Part shown: piece by piece, positions 25,101 through 33,893 of the stretch
How positions within the stretch are numbered: the first letter of the stretch is position 1
Layout: every line of letters begins with the position of its first letter
NCBI RefSeq assembly: GCF_946479965.1
Contig: NZ_CAMLHX010000023.1
Location: forward strand, 1-58,166
DNA: 58,166 nucleotides
Source of the DNA: an uncultured Mucilaginibacter sp.
GTDB lineage: Bacteria; Bacteroidota; Bacteroidia; Sphingobacteriales; Sphingobacteriaceae
Direction of reading: 5' to 3'
Notes under the pieces: model-generated
The model's database searches: none
What the model was told of the DNA's origin: nothing
Seen by the model: only the letters and a program-made list of their open reading frames with translations
Translations under genes and position numbers: made by a program

Positions 25101-25316
25101 ATTGCATTGGCTTTAGGTGCGGGTGCAAAAAGCCGTGTATCATTGGGTATAGTTATTATAGGCGGTATGCTGTTCTCGCTGATATTAACATTATATGTAA
25201 TACCAACCATGTATGTATTAATTGCATCAAAAGTGCGCCGCGACCCGGATGCCGAAGATGAATTTGGGCCGGAAACCAAAAAAAGCAAAAAAGTAAAACT
25301 GGTTGAACAACACTAA
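22179..25316 (+). CDS. RND efflux permease, HAE1 (AcrB-like) family
   Basis: 1045 residues with the 12-helix duplicated RND topology. The proton-relay Asp pair D401/D402 sits in GLVVDDGIVVTENI (TM4), and the start SIKRPVLATVMSVVIVVFGIIGY is TM1. A drug/proton antiporter is inferred from the HAE1 signature and from the cognate adaptor and TolC genes on either side. Two odd glycine tracts occur in the second porter region, FGGGGGGAVNSG and AGGGGGGGRSSQ, echoing the glycine linker of the adaptor. Substrate cannot be read from sequence. The C-terminal tail is charged (Lys-rich). Confidence 0.96.
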   Translation: MSLSSVSIKRPVLATVMSVVIVVFGIIGYNFLGIRDFPSVDPPIINVRTTYTGANSDVIESQITEPLEKAINGVPGIRNISSTSSVGSSNITVEFDLDADLETAANDVRDKVSQAQRQLPQDITAPPVVTKADANADNIITVSVKSNKRNITQVNDYAENVLMEGLQTIPGVSAINIQGTRQYAMRLWIDPSKLTALGLAANDISTALSRENVELPAGKIEGNKTELSIRAVGKMTTEKEFNDLIIRADSNRVIRLSDIGYAVMGSANEQTAFKESGSLQVALAVVPQPGANYVEIAKEFYRRFDQLKKDLPEDIEVKILVDKTKFIQQSIKEVEETLAISFILVVIIIYLFFRDWLIAFRPLIDIPVSLIGTFFIMYACGFSINILTLLGIVLATGLVVDDGIVVTENIYKKIEEGMEVRRAAFEGSREIFFAVISTSVTLAAVFLPVMFLQGFTGRLFREFAVVVAGSVLISAFVSLSLTPMLSVKFIRKNQKKSKFYERTEPFFVKMTNAYTETLTGFMKRKWIAVVILVASLGIVWALNGSIPSELAPLDDRSFLRYQVTGPEGSSYEFMADYMDKVSNMVADSVPEANMNIEIVAFGGGGGGAVNSGMGMIGLVDPDKRKRTQQEIADALTKALQKYPDARAIVAQEQTISAGGGGGGGRSSQPIQYVLQNQNFEKIRTVLPEFLAEVNQSPVFVTPDVNLKFTKPELRVTTDRARARDLGVSVADIAQALQLYYSNSRLSYFLMNGKQYQVIAQADRVNRDQPLDLKTLYVRNSRGQLIQLDNVVKVDEDATPPSILHFNRFKAATIQAGLAPGYTIGDGIKEMDRISKLVLDETFSTELSGPSRDFAESGSNIMYAFIFALLLIYLVLAAQFESFKDPVIVMFTVPLAVAGAYLSLWLFDQTLNIFGQIGIITLVGLVTKNGILIVEFANQRMEHGLKKYDAVIEAATARLRPILMTSLAVVLGSVPIALALGAGAKSRVSLGIVIIGGMLFSLILTLYVIPTMYVLIASKVRRDPDAEDEFGPETKKSKKVKLVEQH

Positions 25317-25328
25317 GAAATATCTTTA

Positions 25329-26645
25329 ATGAAACTTAAACAAATAGCCTGCTTAATTTTCTGCTGTATTATATTGGCCTTTACGGCAAGGGCGCAAAAC
25401 GCCCCCCTGCTTACATTAAAGGACGCTTTAGACACAGCACTACAGAATAATTACAACATAAAGCTGGCGCAAAATAATGCTACCATAGCGCAAAACAATG
25501 TTACACTGGGTAATGCCGGGTTTTTACCTTCGCTAACAGGTAATTTTAGCAATAACAACAGCGTGCAAAACAGTACTGTAACACGTACAACCGGCACTAC
25601 CAAGTTTGTTAATGTACGCAGTAAAAGCTATAACTATGGTGTAGCTATGGACTGGACAATTTTTGATGGCTTTGCCATGTTTGCCAATTATGATGCTTTG
25701 AAAGTGCGACAGCGCTTAAGCGGCATAACATCGCGCGATACGGTGTTGCAAACTTTGACCAACGTTATATCAACTTACTATAGTTTAATTAATCAGAACC
25801 AGGTATTAAAGTCGTTGCGGGGCGCTATCGGGATATCAAAACAGCAATTAAAATTTGCTCAGGATAAATTTTCTGTAGGTGCGGTTTCCCGTCTGGAAGT
25901 ATTAAACGCTGAGGTAAATGTGAATACAGATACGGCTAATTATGTGTCGCAACTGCAACAGTTTAAGGCCACCAAAATACAGTTGAACCAACTATTGATC
26001 AGGGATCCGCAGGCTGATTTTTCGGTAACGGATACCATTGTAGTTGATGAAAAGCTGGTGCTTGGTAATATAATTGCCGCCGCTGCTACCCAAAACCCGC
26101 GCATTTTATCGTCGCAAATATCCAGGCAACTTGCAGAGATAAACCTGAAGCAGGTTAAAGCCGTACGGTACCCGGTTATTGGTTTAAATACGGGTTATAA
26201 CTTTACCAACAGCAGATCGCCCAGCGGCGCGCTTTTGGCGAACGACGCCCGCGGTTTAACCTATGGGGTTACTGCCAGCATGAATATTTTTGACGGATTT
26301 AACCAAAAACGCCGCGAAACAAACGCTAAAATACAGGTAGAAAACTCGGCATTGCAGGCTAAAAACGTTAAGTTGGGTATTGATGCGCAGATCAATTCGT
26401 TATATGTTAACTATTTATCGGGCCTTGATCTGATAAAATTGGGGCAGGCCAACGTAGCTATTGCCAGGCGTAATCTTGAAATTACTTTAGATAAGTATAA
26501 ACTAGGTAACATCACTCCGCTTGAAGTGCGTCAGGCCGAAGAAAACTATATAAATGCGCAGGTTAATTTTCACGCGGCTGAGTATCAGGCTAAAAGTGCC
26601 GAAATAAGCTTAAAACAAATAACTAATAATATTAATATCCAATAA
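25329..26645 (+). CDS. TolC family outer-membrane efflux protein
   Basis: 438 residues: signal peptide (CLIFCCIILAFTARA-QN) and two OEP repeats, each with barrel strands and long alpha-helical hairpins. LTLKDALDTALQNNYNIKLA opens the first repeat; AEINLKQVKAVRYPVIGLNTGY and LEITLDKYKLGNITPLEVRQAEENY belong to the second. It forms the trimeric outer-membrane duct of the efflux pump encoded by the two upstream genes. Twelve nucleotides separate it from the permease gene. Confidence 0.95.
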   Translation: MKLKQIACLIFCCIILAFTARAQNAPLLTLKDALDTALQNNYNIKLAQNNATIAQNNVTLGNAGFLPSLTGNFSNNNSVQNSTVTRTTGTTKFVNVRSKSYNYGVAMDWTIFDGFAMFANYDALKVRQRLSGITSRDTVLQTLTNVISTYYSLINQNQVLKSLRGAIGISKQQLKFAQDKFSVGAVSRLEVLNAEVNVNTDTANYVSQLQQFKATKIQLNQLLIRDPQADFSVTDTIVVDEKLVLGNIIAAAATQNPRILSSQISRQLAEINLKQVKAVRYPVIGLNTGYNFTNSRSPSGALLANDARGLTYGVTASMNIFDGFNQKRRETNAKIQVENSALQAKNVKLGIDAQINSLYVNYLSGLDLIKLGQANVAIARRNLEITLDKYKLGNITPLEVRQAEENYINAQVNFHAAEYQAKSAEISLKQITNNINIQ

Positions 26646-26674
26646 TAAAATAAAAAGTTATTTTTGATGAGTAA

Positions 26675-27052
26675 ATGACCCGATCATACAAAACCTGCTT
26701 ACTCATTGATGACAATTACATTGATAATTTTGTCACGAGCAGGCTTTTGGAAAATTGCAAATTTGCAAGTAGTGTAGTAGTTCGCCAGTCGTCGGCCGCA
26801 GCCATTGAGTCGTTAAGAGACGGTACCGTAATTCCCGATGTAATATTTTTAGATCTGAGAATGCCTGTTATGGATGGCTTTGAATTTTTGCAGGAATACG
26901 ACAAGCTTAACATTCCAAAGGATGGTATAAAGGTATTTATGCTGTCTTCATCGCTTGACCCTACTGATCTTCGTAGGTCGCTTGCCAATAAATACATCAC
27001 CCAATTTCTTCACAAACCACTAACTAAAAAAATACTGGAAGAACTTTCATGA
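26675..27052 (+). CDS. Single-domain response regulator
   Basis: 125 residues consisting only of a receiver: acidic D12/D13 (LIDDN), phospho-acceptor D60 (IFLDLRMPVMDG), S91 or S92 region and K114 (LHKPL). No output domain. Such proteins act in phosphorelays or bind target proteins. The stop overlaps the next gene's start (ATGA at 27049-27052), so it is translationally coupled to the N-acetylglucosamine kinase. No kinase gene is adjacent; its partner is unknown. Confidence 0.92.
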   Translation: MTRSYKTCLLIDDNYIDNFVTSRLLENCKFASSVVVRQSSAAAIESLRDGTVIPDVIFLDLRMPVMDGFEFLQEYDKLNIPKDGIKVFMLSSSLDPTDLRRSLANKYITQFLHKPLTKKILEELS

Positions 27053-27903
27053 TCTTAGTTGCGGATAGCGGATCATCAAAAACAGATTGGTTGCTTAAAC
27101 AACCCGGCCAGGACCCCGTCGAGTTTCGTACCCCGGGGCTGAATCCATATTTTTTAACGGAGAAAGAAATAGTTAAGATTTTACAGGACAGGGGTGCTGA
27201 TATGCTCGCCTACAGTAGTAAGATTACAGAGATCTATTTTTTTGGTGCAGGGTGTTCAGGGCCCGACAGGCACGAGATCGTATCCAACGCTTTAAGCCAG
27301 TTATTCCCTAAGGCATATATAAGTGTTGATAGCGATCTGCTTGCATCGGCGTATGCCACATGCGGGCACGAGAAAGGGCTTTGCTGTGTTTTAGGCACAG
27401 GCTCAAATATTTCTTTTTTTGATGGGGAGGATATCCATTCGGGTAAGCATGGGCTGGGTTTTATTTTGGGCGATGAGGGATCGGGCAATTGGTTTGGTAA
27501 AGTGCTGATAACCGACTTTTTATATGGCGAGATGCCTTATGAGGTACATACGTTGTTTGAAAACACTTATGAGCTTAGTAAAGAAGTTGTGATGCAAAAC
27601 ATTTATCAAAAACCTGCCGCTAACGCTTACCTGGCATCATTCGCAAGGTTTTTAAATGTGATAAGGCGCACGCAGTACGGCCAGGATCTGCTGAAAAAAG
27701 GCTTCTTAGAATTTATTGAGACCAATATAAAATCGTATCCCCAATATCTTGATCATAAATGCCATTTTGTAGGATCAATAGCCTACACCTTTGCACCCGA
27801 GCTTACCGCGCTCTGTAAAGCCAACGGCGTACATGTTGGCAAGATCATCAAGCAGCCGATACATGACCTGCTGACTTTTATTTTAAGCAGAGAGGCTTTG
27901 TAA
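27049..27903 (+). CDS. BadF/BadG/BcrA/BcrD ATPase family protein, probable N-acetylglucosamine kinase
   Basis: 284 residues of the ASKHA fold: phosphate-1 loop MILVADSGSSKTDWLL, catalytic and connect motifs around GAGCSGPD and CVLGTGSN, and GFILGDEGSGNWFGK, a segment characteristic of GlcNAc kinases in Bacteroidota. It likely phosphorylates N-acetylglucosamine from peptidoglycan turnover or chitin, in the cytoplasm. The start overlaps the stop of the response-regulator gene by four bases. Confidence 0.85.
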   Translation: MILVADSGSSKTDWLLKQPGQDPVEFRTPGLNPYFLTEKEIVKILQDRGADMLAYSSKITEIYFFGAGCSGPDRHEIVSNALSQLFPKAYISVDSDLLASAYATCGHEKGLCCVLGTGSNISFFDGEDIHSGKHGLGFILGDEGSGNWFGKVLITDFLYGEMPYEVHTLFENTYELSKEVVMQNIYQKPAANAYLASFARFLNVIRRTQYGQDLLKKGFLEFIETNIKSYPQYLDHKCHFVGSIAYTFAPELTALCKANGVHVGKIIKQPIHDLLTFILSREAL

Positions 27904-27927
27904 TTGCTGAATCCCTAAATTTGAACA

Positions 27928-28653
27928 ATGAACGTCGAGGTAAAAGAACTCACAAAAATTTACGGATCACAAAAAGCGGTTAATGATATTTCGTTTAGCG
28001 CGGGTTTAGGCGTACTTGGATTTTTGGGCCCCAATGGAGCAGGCAAATCGACCACCATGAAAATGCTAACCTGCTTTTTGCCGCCAACAAGTGGCAGTGC
28101 CGATATCTGCGGATTTAGCGTGGATAAGCAATCTTTACAGGTGCGCAGCAATATTGGCTATCTCCCTGAGAATAATCCGCTTTATACAGGCATGTATGTA
28201 AAGGAAGCACTTGCTTTTGTGGCGGACATACACAATATTGAACAACCCGCTAAGCGCATTGCGGAGGTTATTGAATTGACCGGTTTAGCCGATGAGCAAC
28301 ACAAAAAAATAGGGCAACTTTCAAAAGGGTACAGGCAGCGGGTAGGGCTGGCACAGGCCATTTTGCATGATCCGCCGGTTTTGATATTGGACGAGCCAAC
28401 CTCAGGGCTTGACCCTAATCAGCTCATCGGCATAAGGCAGTTGATACGCGATCTGGGTAAAACAAAAACGGTTATTATATCTACCCATATTATGCAGGAG
28501 GTTGAGGCTATTTGCGACACGGTGATCATTATAAATAAGGGAAAGATTGTAGCTAACAATACTTTGGATGGCCTGCTGGCTGCCCACAAAACAAATTCAT
28601 TAGAGAAAGTATTTGTAAAGCTGACGAATAACGCGGTTAGCTCTGCAAACTAA
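27928..28653 (+). CDS. gldA: Gliding-associated ABC transporter ATP-binding protein GldA
   Basis: 241 residues with Walker A GPNGAGKST (34-42), Q-loop, signature LSKGYRQRVGLAQA, Walker B LILDEP and the switch histidine in ISTHIMQE. The overall sequence (IYGSQKAVNDISF at the N-terminus) matches GldA, which with GldF and GldG forms an ABC complex linked to gliding and exopolysaccharide secretion in Bacteroidota. The matching gldF-gldG fusion lies 1.6 kb downstream, separated by two outer-membrane genes. Confidence 0.88.
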   Translation: MNVEVKELTKIYGSQKAVNDISFSAGLGVLGFLGPNGAGKSTTMKMLTCFLPPTSGSADICGFSVDKQSLQVRSNIGYLPENNPLYTGMYVKEALAFVADIHNIEQPAKRIAEVIELTGLADEQHKKIGQLSKGYRQRVGLAQAILHDPPVLILDEPTSGLDPNQLIGIRQLIRDLGKTKTVIISTHIMQEVEAICDTVIIINKGKIVANNTLDGLLAAHKTNSLEKVFVKLTNNAVSSAN

Positions 28654-28657
28654 ACGC

Positions 28658-29155
28658 ATGAAAAAGTATTTTTTTACCACACTGCTTTTGGCAATTACCG
28701 CTTTTACCTGTCTTGCTCAGGAAGAAGGCAGGATGAGCATTGGCGTTGATGCAGGTATACCCCTAGGCGCATCGGCTGAGGACTTTGCTTCGATTATTGG
28801 CGGATCATTAAAGGCAGAAAACCCGATAGGTGATGCGAATCTGATCACCATTTCAATAGGTTACTCATCGCTATCTGCAAAAAGTATGCTGCTGGGTGCC
28901 AATATAAAGCCGCCCGCCACAATTTTTACACCTTTAAAGATCGGGTTAAAACACAGGCTTGCCGGCCCGCTATTTATAGAAGCCCAAACAGGTGCCGCAT
29001 TTGAGATACGCGGCAGGCGCAGTACACGCTTTGTTTATGCACCGGGCCTGGTTTGCAATATTAATAAGTTTGATCTGGGTGTGCGATATGAGGGCTGGGT
29101 GGGTAGCGGAGGAACGATTAGTCAGGTAGCTGCAAGGTTGGGGTTTAGTTGGTAA
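28658..29155 (+). CDS. Outer-membrane beta-barrel protein (paralogue of 29621-30109)
   Basis: 165 residues: signal peptide (FFTTLLLAITAFTCLA-QE) then a small barrel with strands such as RMSIGVDAGIPLGASAEDF, NLITISIGYSSLSA, PLFIEAQTGAAFEI, FVYAPGLVCN and a closing VAARLGFSW. It aligns end to end with the protein at 29621 (for example G-V-D/E-A-G-I/L-P-L/V-G and A-R-L-G-F-S). It starts 5 nt after the gldA stop and may be co-transcribed. Substrate unknown. Confidence 0.82.
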   Translation: MKKYFFTTLLLAITAFTCLAQEEGRMSIGVDAGIPLGASAEDFASIIGGSLKAENPIGDANLITISIGYSSLSAKSMLLGANIKPPATIFTPLKIGLKHRLAGPLFIEAQTGAAFEIRGRRSTRFVYAPGLVCNINKFDLGVRYEGWVGSGGTISQVAARLGFSW

Positions 29156-29175
29156 GCTGAAAGTTCCCAATATCC

Positions 29176-29393
29176 GTTTCAAAAGCGTTTCACGAAAAGC
29201 GTAAAATTGAATTATTTTCAATTCGCTTTAAATCACATACTTGCAGCTATTCTACAGCGAAATTTCCTGACGAATAAGTAGTTTCATTTTGTTTCATATT
29301 TAAAAATTTAAATAGTGTAATTTGTTGATATATAGACTTTTATAAACTTTACCCGTTTCAGCCGTTTCATTTGTTTCATATATTTTGTGAAAC
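29176..29393. repeat. GTTTCA element, copy at 29 kb (fills the 465-nt gap 29156-29620)
   Basis: GTTTCA occurs at 29176, 29187, 29281, 29291, 29355, 29364 and 29373, with an inverted TGAAAC at 29388. A core at 29252-29286 (begins CTACAGCGAAATTT, ends AATAAGTAGTTTCA) is shared with 45266-45300 and, inverted, with 51198-51232. No reading frame or terminator is evident. The rest of the gap (29400-29620) is AT-rich leader of the next barrel gene with nothing else recognised. Confidence 0.7.
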
Positions 29394-29620
29394 ACGCTAT
29401 CATGAATAACGCCGCGGAGTTGTTACCGTGGAATCACTATGAATAAAAGAAAATTGTAACAGATTGCACCTGACCGCGTCTTAAGGGTATAATAAAGGAA
29501 ATGCATAAGGATAACGTATTTGCAAAATATATAGCTTATTAATATGATTTAGATAATATTTTTATCTTTGTACTAACTTAATATCAATTCACAACTTTTA
29601 TTAACCTTAAAAAACAATTC

Positions 29621-30109
29621 ATGAAAAAAATTCTATTAGCAACCTTATTATTTGTAGGTGTAGCAGCAACAAGTTTCGCACAAGATGGCGGTAAATTTAG
29701 CGTTGGCGTTGAAGCAGGTTTACCTGTTGGCGACGTTTCAAATGCCTTCAACTTTGTAATTGGTGGTTCATTAAAATATGATCTTCCAATCGCCACAGCT
29801 ACTAACTTTACTATTTCTGCCGGTTACAGTTCATTCCAGGGCAAATCTATTTCAGGTTTTAAAATTCCTGCGGCGGGTTTCGTTCCGGTAAAAGCCGGTA
29901 TCAAATACTTCTTTGCCGAGTCTTTCTACGGTGAGGCACAAGTAGGTGCTGCTTTCTCTACTCAAAGCGGCGGCGGTACTGCATTTGCTTATTCTCCTGG
30001 TATCGGCTACAAATTTAGCGATGTAGTGGATCTTGGCATTCGTTATGAAGCTTGGTCAAAAGATGGTACAGTTGGCCAAATTGGTGCCCGTTTAGGTTTC
30101 AGCTTCTAA
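29621..30109 (+). CDS. Outer-membrane beta-barrel protein (paralogue of 28658-29155)
   Basis: 162 residues with signal peptide (KILLATLLFVGVAATSFA-QD) and a compact barrel: KFSVGVEAGLPVGDVSNAF, NFTISAGYSSFQG, FYGEAQVGAAFST, AFAYSPGIGYKFS, and the last strand IGARLGFSF. The uniform, A/T-ending codons suggest higher expression than its paralogue upstream. It has its own terminator and interrupts the gldA ... gldFG series. Function unknown. Confidence 0.85.
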   Translation: MKKILLATLLFVGVAATSFAQDGGKFSVGVEAGLPVGDVSNAFNFVIGGSLKYDLPIATATNFTISAGYSSFQGKSISGFKIPAAGFVPVKAGIKYFFAESFYGEAQVGAAFSTQSGGGTAFAYSPGIGYKFSDVVDLGIRYEAWSKDGTVGQIGARLGFSF

Positions 30110-30144
30110 TTTTAAAACTTTTGCGTAGCCATACGCAAACATAA

Positions 30145-30176
30145 AAAGGTCCTCGGTTTAACCGGGGGCCTTTTTT
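30145..30176 (+). terminator. Terminator after the second barrel gene
   Basis: AAGGTCCTCGGTT/AACCGGGGGCCTT (with G-U pairs) around a TA turn, then six T. Its presence argues against the TTG at 30179 as start of the next gene. Confidence 0.85.
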
Positions 30177-30220
30177 GTTTGAGCAAATATTGTTGTAATT
30201 TCGGCGTTCAAGGCATTGCT

Positions 30221-32617
30221 GTGTATAGTATCCTCAAAAAAGAAATTACTTCTTATTTAAGTTCATTGGTAGCCTATTTTACTATAGGCGTGTTTTTAGT
30301 AGTGCTCGGGCTTTTTTTATGGGTGTTCCCTGATTCTAGCATCCTGGATTACGGCTACGCCGGACTGGATAGTCTATTCAATACCGCTCCTTACCTGTTC
30401 ATGTTCCTGGTGCCGGCCATAACCATGCGCTCCATAGCCGAAGAGCGTCGCGAAGGCACTTTTGAATTGCTGGCAACACGGCCGCTAACCCATTTGCAAA
30501 TAGTGTTAGGTAAGTACGTTGCTGCGGTAATTATCGTGCTGTTTGCGCTGCTGCCCACACTGGTTTACTACTACTCTGTCTATACGCTCGGCGCTCCACA
30601 GGGCAATATTGATACCGGCGCGGTAATAGGCTCTTACATAGGTTTGTTTTTGTTGGGAAGCGCATTTGCAGCCATAGGTTTGTTTGCATCAGCAGTTACA
30701 GGCAACCAGATCATCGCTTTTATCATCGCGGTATTTACCTGCTTCTTCTTTTACAGTGGTTTTGATTCATTGAGCACTTTGCTTTCGATGCAAAATTTAG
30801 GCGTGCAGCGCCTGGGTATCACACAGCATTATACGTCAATAAGTCGGGGAGTATTAGATACCCGCGACTTGGTTTACTTTATTGTATTGACAGGTTTCTT
30901 TTTATGCCTTACGCTGTTTGTATTGTTGAGGCAACGCCAAAAAAGCCTGCGCGAGGAACCCCTGGCGCAAGTATTGGTTGGGTTGGTTGTACTTATGCTG
31001 ATATCGGCATTCACATTTACCCGCATTGATTTTACCAAAGAGAAACGTTATACCATTTCTCAAACCAGTCGCGACATTTTGACCAAGCTACCTGCCAATA
31101 TAAAGGTTACCGTTTACCTGCAAGGCGACCTGACCGGTGGTATGAAGCGTTTACAGAGCGAAACCCGCGATATGCTATCAGACCTGCAGGCTTACAGCGG
31201 TAGCAAGCTACAATTTGAGTTTGTTGATCCGCTGGTGGGCCAAACAGCAGAGCAGCAGGAGCAGACTGTATCGAAATTACAAGCCTGGGGGCTTGAGCCA
31301 ACCAGCCTGGGTGTCCCTACCGAAAATGGGATGAACCAACAGATAATTGTTCCCGCCGCCATGCTGTCAAGCAATGGCAGGAATGTGCCGGTTAAGTTAC
31401 TTTATCAGCAACGCGAAATGGGTCTGTCGGCTGATGAGGTGATCAATAACTCCATTCAAAATTTAGAGTACGCCTTTGTATCAGCCATAAAAAAAGTAAG
31501 CAGCGGCGGGAGAGCAGCAATCGGCTTTACCATAGGGCATGATGAATTGAATGATGCTCAACTGAACGATGCGATGGCCAGTTTGTCTGACGGTTTTTTA
31601 GTAGGCCGGGTTGATCTGCAAAGCATCCCTTTTGACAGCCTGCGGAATATTAAGATGCTGGTAATACCCAAGCCTGCAAAGCCCTTTACCGAAGCGGAGA
31701 AATTTAAGTTGGACCAATATATAATGCGAGGTGGCCGCGTGCTGTGGGCCATTGACCAGGTAAGTGCCGAGCTGGACAGCATGCGTGGTCACGGCGGCGA
31801 GCAAATGGCTTTCCCGAGGCAACTGAATCTTGACGATCAGTTGTTTGTTTACGGCGTTCGCATTAATTACGATCTGATAGCCGACATAAACAGCGCGCAA
31901 ATACCCGTTAGCACCGGAAAGGTTGGCGGGCAGGCGCAGATCCAAATGGTGCCCTGGCTGTTTTATCCGATTTTTGTGCCGTGGTCCAAACATCCAATAG
32001 TTAAAAATCTGGAAGGTATATACAGTGAGTTCCCTTCAACCATTGACGTGCTTGATACAAAGGATACGCGCAAAACAGTGCTGCTAACATCATCCATCTA
32101 CAATAAAAAACTAAAAACCCCGCATCAGTTATCGTTGCAGGCCATTGAGCAGGAACCAGATCCTAAAGCCTTCCAAAGCGAGCCCAAAATAACAGGTGTT
32201 TTACTGGAAGGTAAGTTTACGTCCAACTTTAAAAACCGCCCGCAGCCGGAAGGAGTAGGGGCTATCAGTACTACCGCCGAAAGTGTCCCTACCAAAATGA
32301 TGGTGCTAAGCGACGGTGATATTTTTAAAAACCAGGTTAGCGCTGATGGTTCGCCGTTCCCTTTGGGGTACGACCATTATACGCGCCAGACCTTTGGTAA
32401 TAAAAACCTTTTATTGAACATTGCAGACTATTTAACTGATGATTCAGGCTTGATCGACCTGCGTAATAAGGAGGTTCAATTGCGCTTGTTAGACAGGGCC
32501 CGCGTCAAAAGCGAAAAAATGTTTTGGCAGCTTTTAAATACAGTTGCGCCCTTGCTTTTGGTGTTAATATTTGCTATTTTTCAACATTATATACGCAGGC
32601 GTAAGTATGCTCGCTAA
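30221..32617 (+). CDS. gldFG: GldF-GldG fusion: ABC permease joined to ABC-type auxiliary (Gldg) protein
   Basis: About 798 residues from a GTG at 30221 ((M)YSILKKEITSYLSS). The first 240 residues are a six-helix ABC-2 permease like GldF (PAITMRSIAEERREGTFELL, TRPLTHLQIVLGKYV). From about residue 255 the chain continues without a stop into GldG: helix VLVGLVVLMLISAFTF, the ABC_transp_aux domain (RYTISQTSRDIL, VTVYLQGDL, VLWAIDQVSAELDS) and a final TM helix (LLLVLIFAIFQHYIRRRK). In Flavobacterium gliding work these are two proteins. The ATP-binding partner is gldA at 27928. The longer TTG start at 30179 overlaps the preceding terminator and is unlikely. Confidence 0.9.
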   Translation: MYSILKKEITSYLSSLVAYFTIGVFLVVLGLFLWVFPDSSILDYGYAGLDSLFNTAPYLFMFLVPAITMRSIAEERREGTFELLATRPLTHLQIVLGKYVAAVIIVLFALLPTLVYYYSVYTLGAPQGNIDTGAVIGSYIGLFLLGSAFAAIGLFASAVTGNQIIAFIIAVFTCFFFYSGFDSLSTLLSMQNLGVQRLGITQHYTSISRGVLDTRDLVYFIVLTGFFLCLTLFVLLRQRQKSLREEPLAQVLVGLVVLMLISAFTFTRIDFTKEKRYTISQTSRDILTKLPANIKVTVYLQGDLTGGMKRLQSETRDMLSDLQAYSGSKLQFEFVDPLVGQTAEQQEQTVSKLQAWGLEPTSLGVPTENGMNQQIIVPAAMLSSNGRNVPVKLLYQQREMGLSADEVINNSIQNLEYAFVSAIKKVSSGGRAAIGFTIGHDELNDAQLNDAMASLSDGFLVGRVDLQSIPFDSLRNIKMLVIPKPAKPFTEAEKFKLDQYIMRGGRVLWAIDQVSAELDSMRGHGGEQMAFPRQLNLDDQLFVYGVRINYDLIADINSAQIPVSTGKVGGQAQIQMVPWLFYPIFVPWSKHPIVKNLEGIYSEFPSTIDVLDTKDTRKTVLLTSSIYNKKLKTPHQLSLQAIEQEPDPKAFQSEPKITGVLLEGKFTSNFKNRPQPEGVGAISTTAESVPTKMMVLSDGDIFKNQVSADGSPFPLGYDHYTRQTFGNKNLLLNIADYLTDDSGLIDLRNKEVQLRLLDRARVKSEKMFWQLLNTVAPLLLVLIFAIFQHYIRRRKYAR

Positions 32618-32623
32618 ATTTTA

Positions 32624-32631
32624 TACTTTTG
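32624..32631 (+). promoter_or_regulatory. Candidate -7 element of dnaN
   Basis: TACTTTTG (TAnnTTTG form) 24 nt before the dnaN ATG; no clear TTTG at the -33 position. Confidence 0.4.
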
Positions 32632-32654
32632 ATAATTAATCATTAATTATATAT

Positions 32655-33779
32655 ATGAGATTTATAGTTTCCACATCAACTTTGCTTAAGCAGTTACAGG
32701 CAGTAAGTGGGGCATTAAGCAGCAGTACGGTTTTACCCATATTGGAAAACTTTTTGTTCGAAATAAAGGAAGGAAACTTAACTATTTCGGCTACCGACCT
32801 GCAAACCAGCATGACTACCACTTTAACAGTGGAGGCTAAAGAGAATGGCCGTATAGCCATCCCATCGCGCATTTTGCTGGATACCTTGAAATCATTACCT
32901 GAGCAGCCCATAGCTTTTTCTGTTGATGATAACACTTTTGCTATTGAAATAAATGCCGGCGACGGTAAATATAAACTAAGCGGCGAAAACGGCGAGGACT
33001 TCCCGAAGATACCTGTTGTTGAGAACGCATCATCAGTAAACCTGCCTGCTTCCGTTTTATCAGAAGCTATTAACAAAACTATTTTCGCGGTAAGTAATGA
33101 CGAGCTGCGCCCGGCCATGACAGGTGTTTACTGCCAGCTTTCGCCGCAGTACTTAACCTTTGTTGCTACTGATGCCCACAAACTGGTACGTTACCGCCGT
33201 TTGGATGCAAAGGCAGAAAGTGTTACATCTTTCATTCTGCCTAAAAAAGCATTGGCTTTGTTAAAGTCGGCTTTACCGTCAGATGATGTGAATGTATCCG
33301 TAGAGTACAACAGTACCAGCGCGTTTTTCAAGTTCAATAATATTAACCTGGTTTGCCGCCTTATAGACGAGCGCTACCCGGATTATGAAGCCGTTATACC
33401 ACAAAACAATCCTAACAAGCTAAGCATAGATCGTTTGGCGTTTTTAGGCTCATTAAGCCGCGTTGCTATCTACGCCAATAAAACCACCCACCAGGTAAGA
33501 TTGAAGATAACAGGCAGCGAGTTACATATATCATCAGAAGATATTGACTTTGCTAATGAGGCGCACGAGCGCTTAAACTGCCAGTACGAAGGAACCGATA
33601 TGGAAATTGGTTTTAACGCCAGATTTTTGATAGAAATGTTGAAAAATTTAAGTGGAGAAGAAGTATCTTTGGAAATGTCTTCGCCAAACAGGGCAGGTTT
33701 ATTACTGCCGCAGGGAGGGGATGAGAACGAAGATGTGCTGATGCTGGTTATGCCGGTGATGCTTAATAGTTATGCTTAA
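32655..33779 (+). CDS. dnaN: DNA polymerase III subunit beta (sliding clamp)
   Basis: 374 residues, full length, with the three tandem clamp domains (about 1-120, 128-250, 252-374). The ends are typical: MRFIVSTSTLLKQLQAVSGAL and LMLVMPVMLNSYA. As a ring dimer it tethers polymerase to DNA. It is not next to dnaA here; it stands after gldFG with a possible -7 box and its own terminator. Confidence 0.97.
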   Translation: MRFIVSTSTLLKQLQAVSGALSSSTVLPILENFLFEIKEGNLTISATDLQTSMTTTLTVEAKENGRIAIPSRILLDTLKSLPEQPIAFSVDDNTFAIEINAGDGKYKLSGENGEDFPKIPVVENASSVNLPASVLSEAINKTIFAVSNDELRPAMTGVYCQLSPQYLTFVATDAHKLVRYRRLDAKAESVTSFILPKKALALLKSALPSDDVNVSVEYNSTSAFFKFNNINLVCRLIDERYPDYEAVIPQNNPNKLSIDRLAFLGSLSRVAIYANKTTHQVRLKITGSELHISSEDIDFANEAHERLNCQYEGTDMEIGFNARFLIEMLKNLSGEEVSLEMSSPNRAGLLLPQGGDENEDVLMLVMPVMLNSYA

Positions 33780-33809
33780 GTGTAAACTTAAATTATAGAT
33801 CCAAAATCT

Positions 33810-33838
33810 AAGTCCGGTGTTAAAGCCGGACTTTTTTG
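33810..33838 (+). terminator. Terminator after dnaN
   Basis: AAGTCCGG/CCGGACTT stem with an 8-nt loop and six T. Confidence 0.9.
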
Positions 33839-33893
33839 TTGAACCCAGATAACAAAAGCCACAATTGTAAGTTAAATAGCAATTGGCTGCCCA

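Noticed and set aside
29176..29393. Insertion sequence suspected from clustered repeats
   Set aside because: No transposase frame and no clear terminal inverted repeats or target duplication were seen; kept only as a repeat element.
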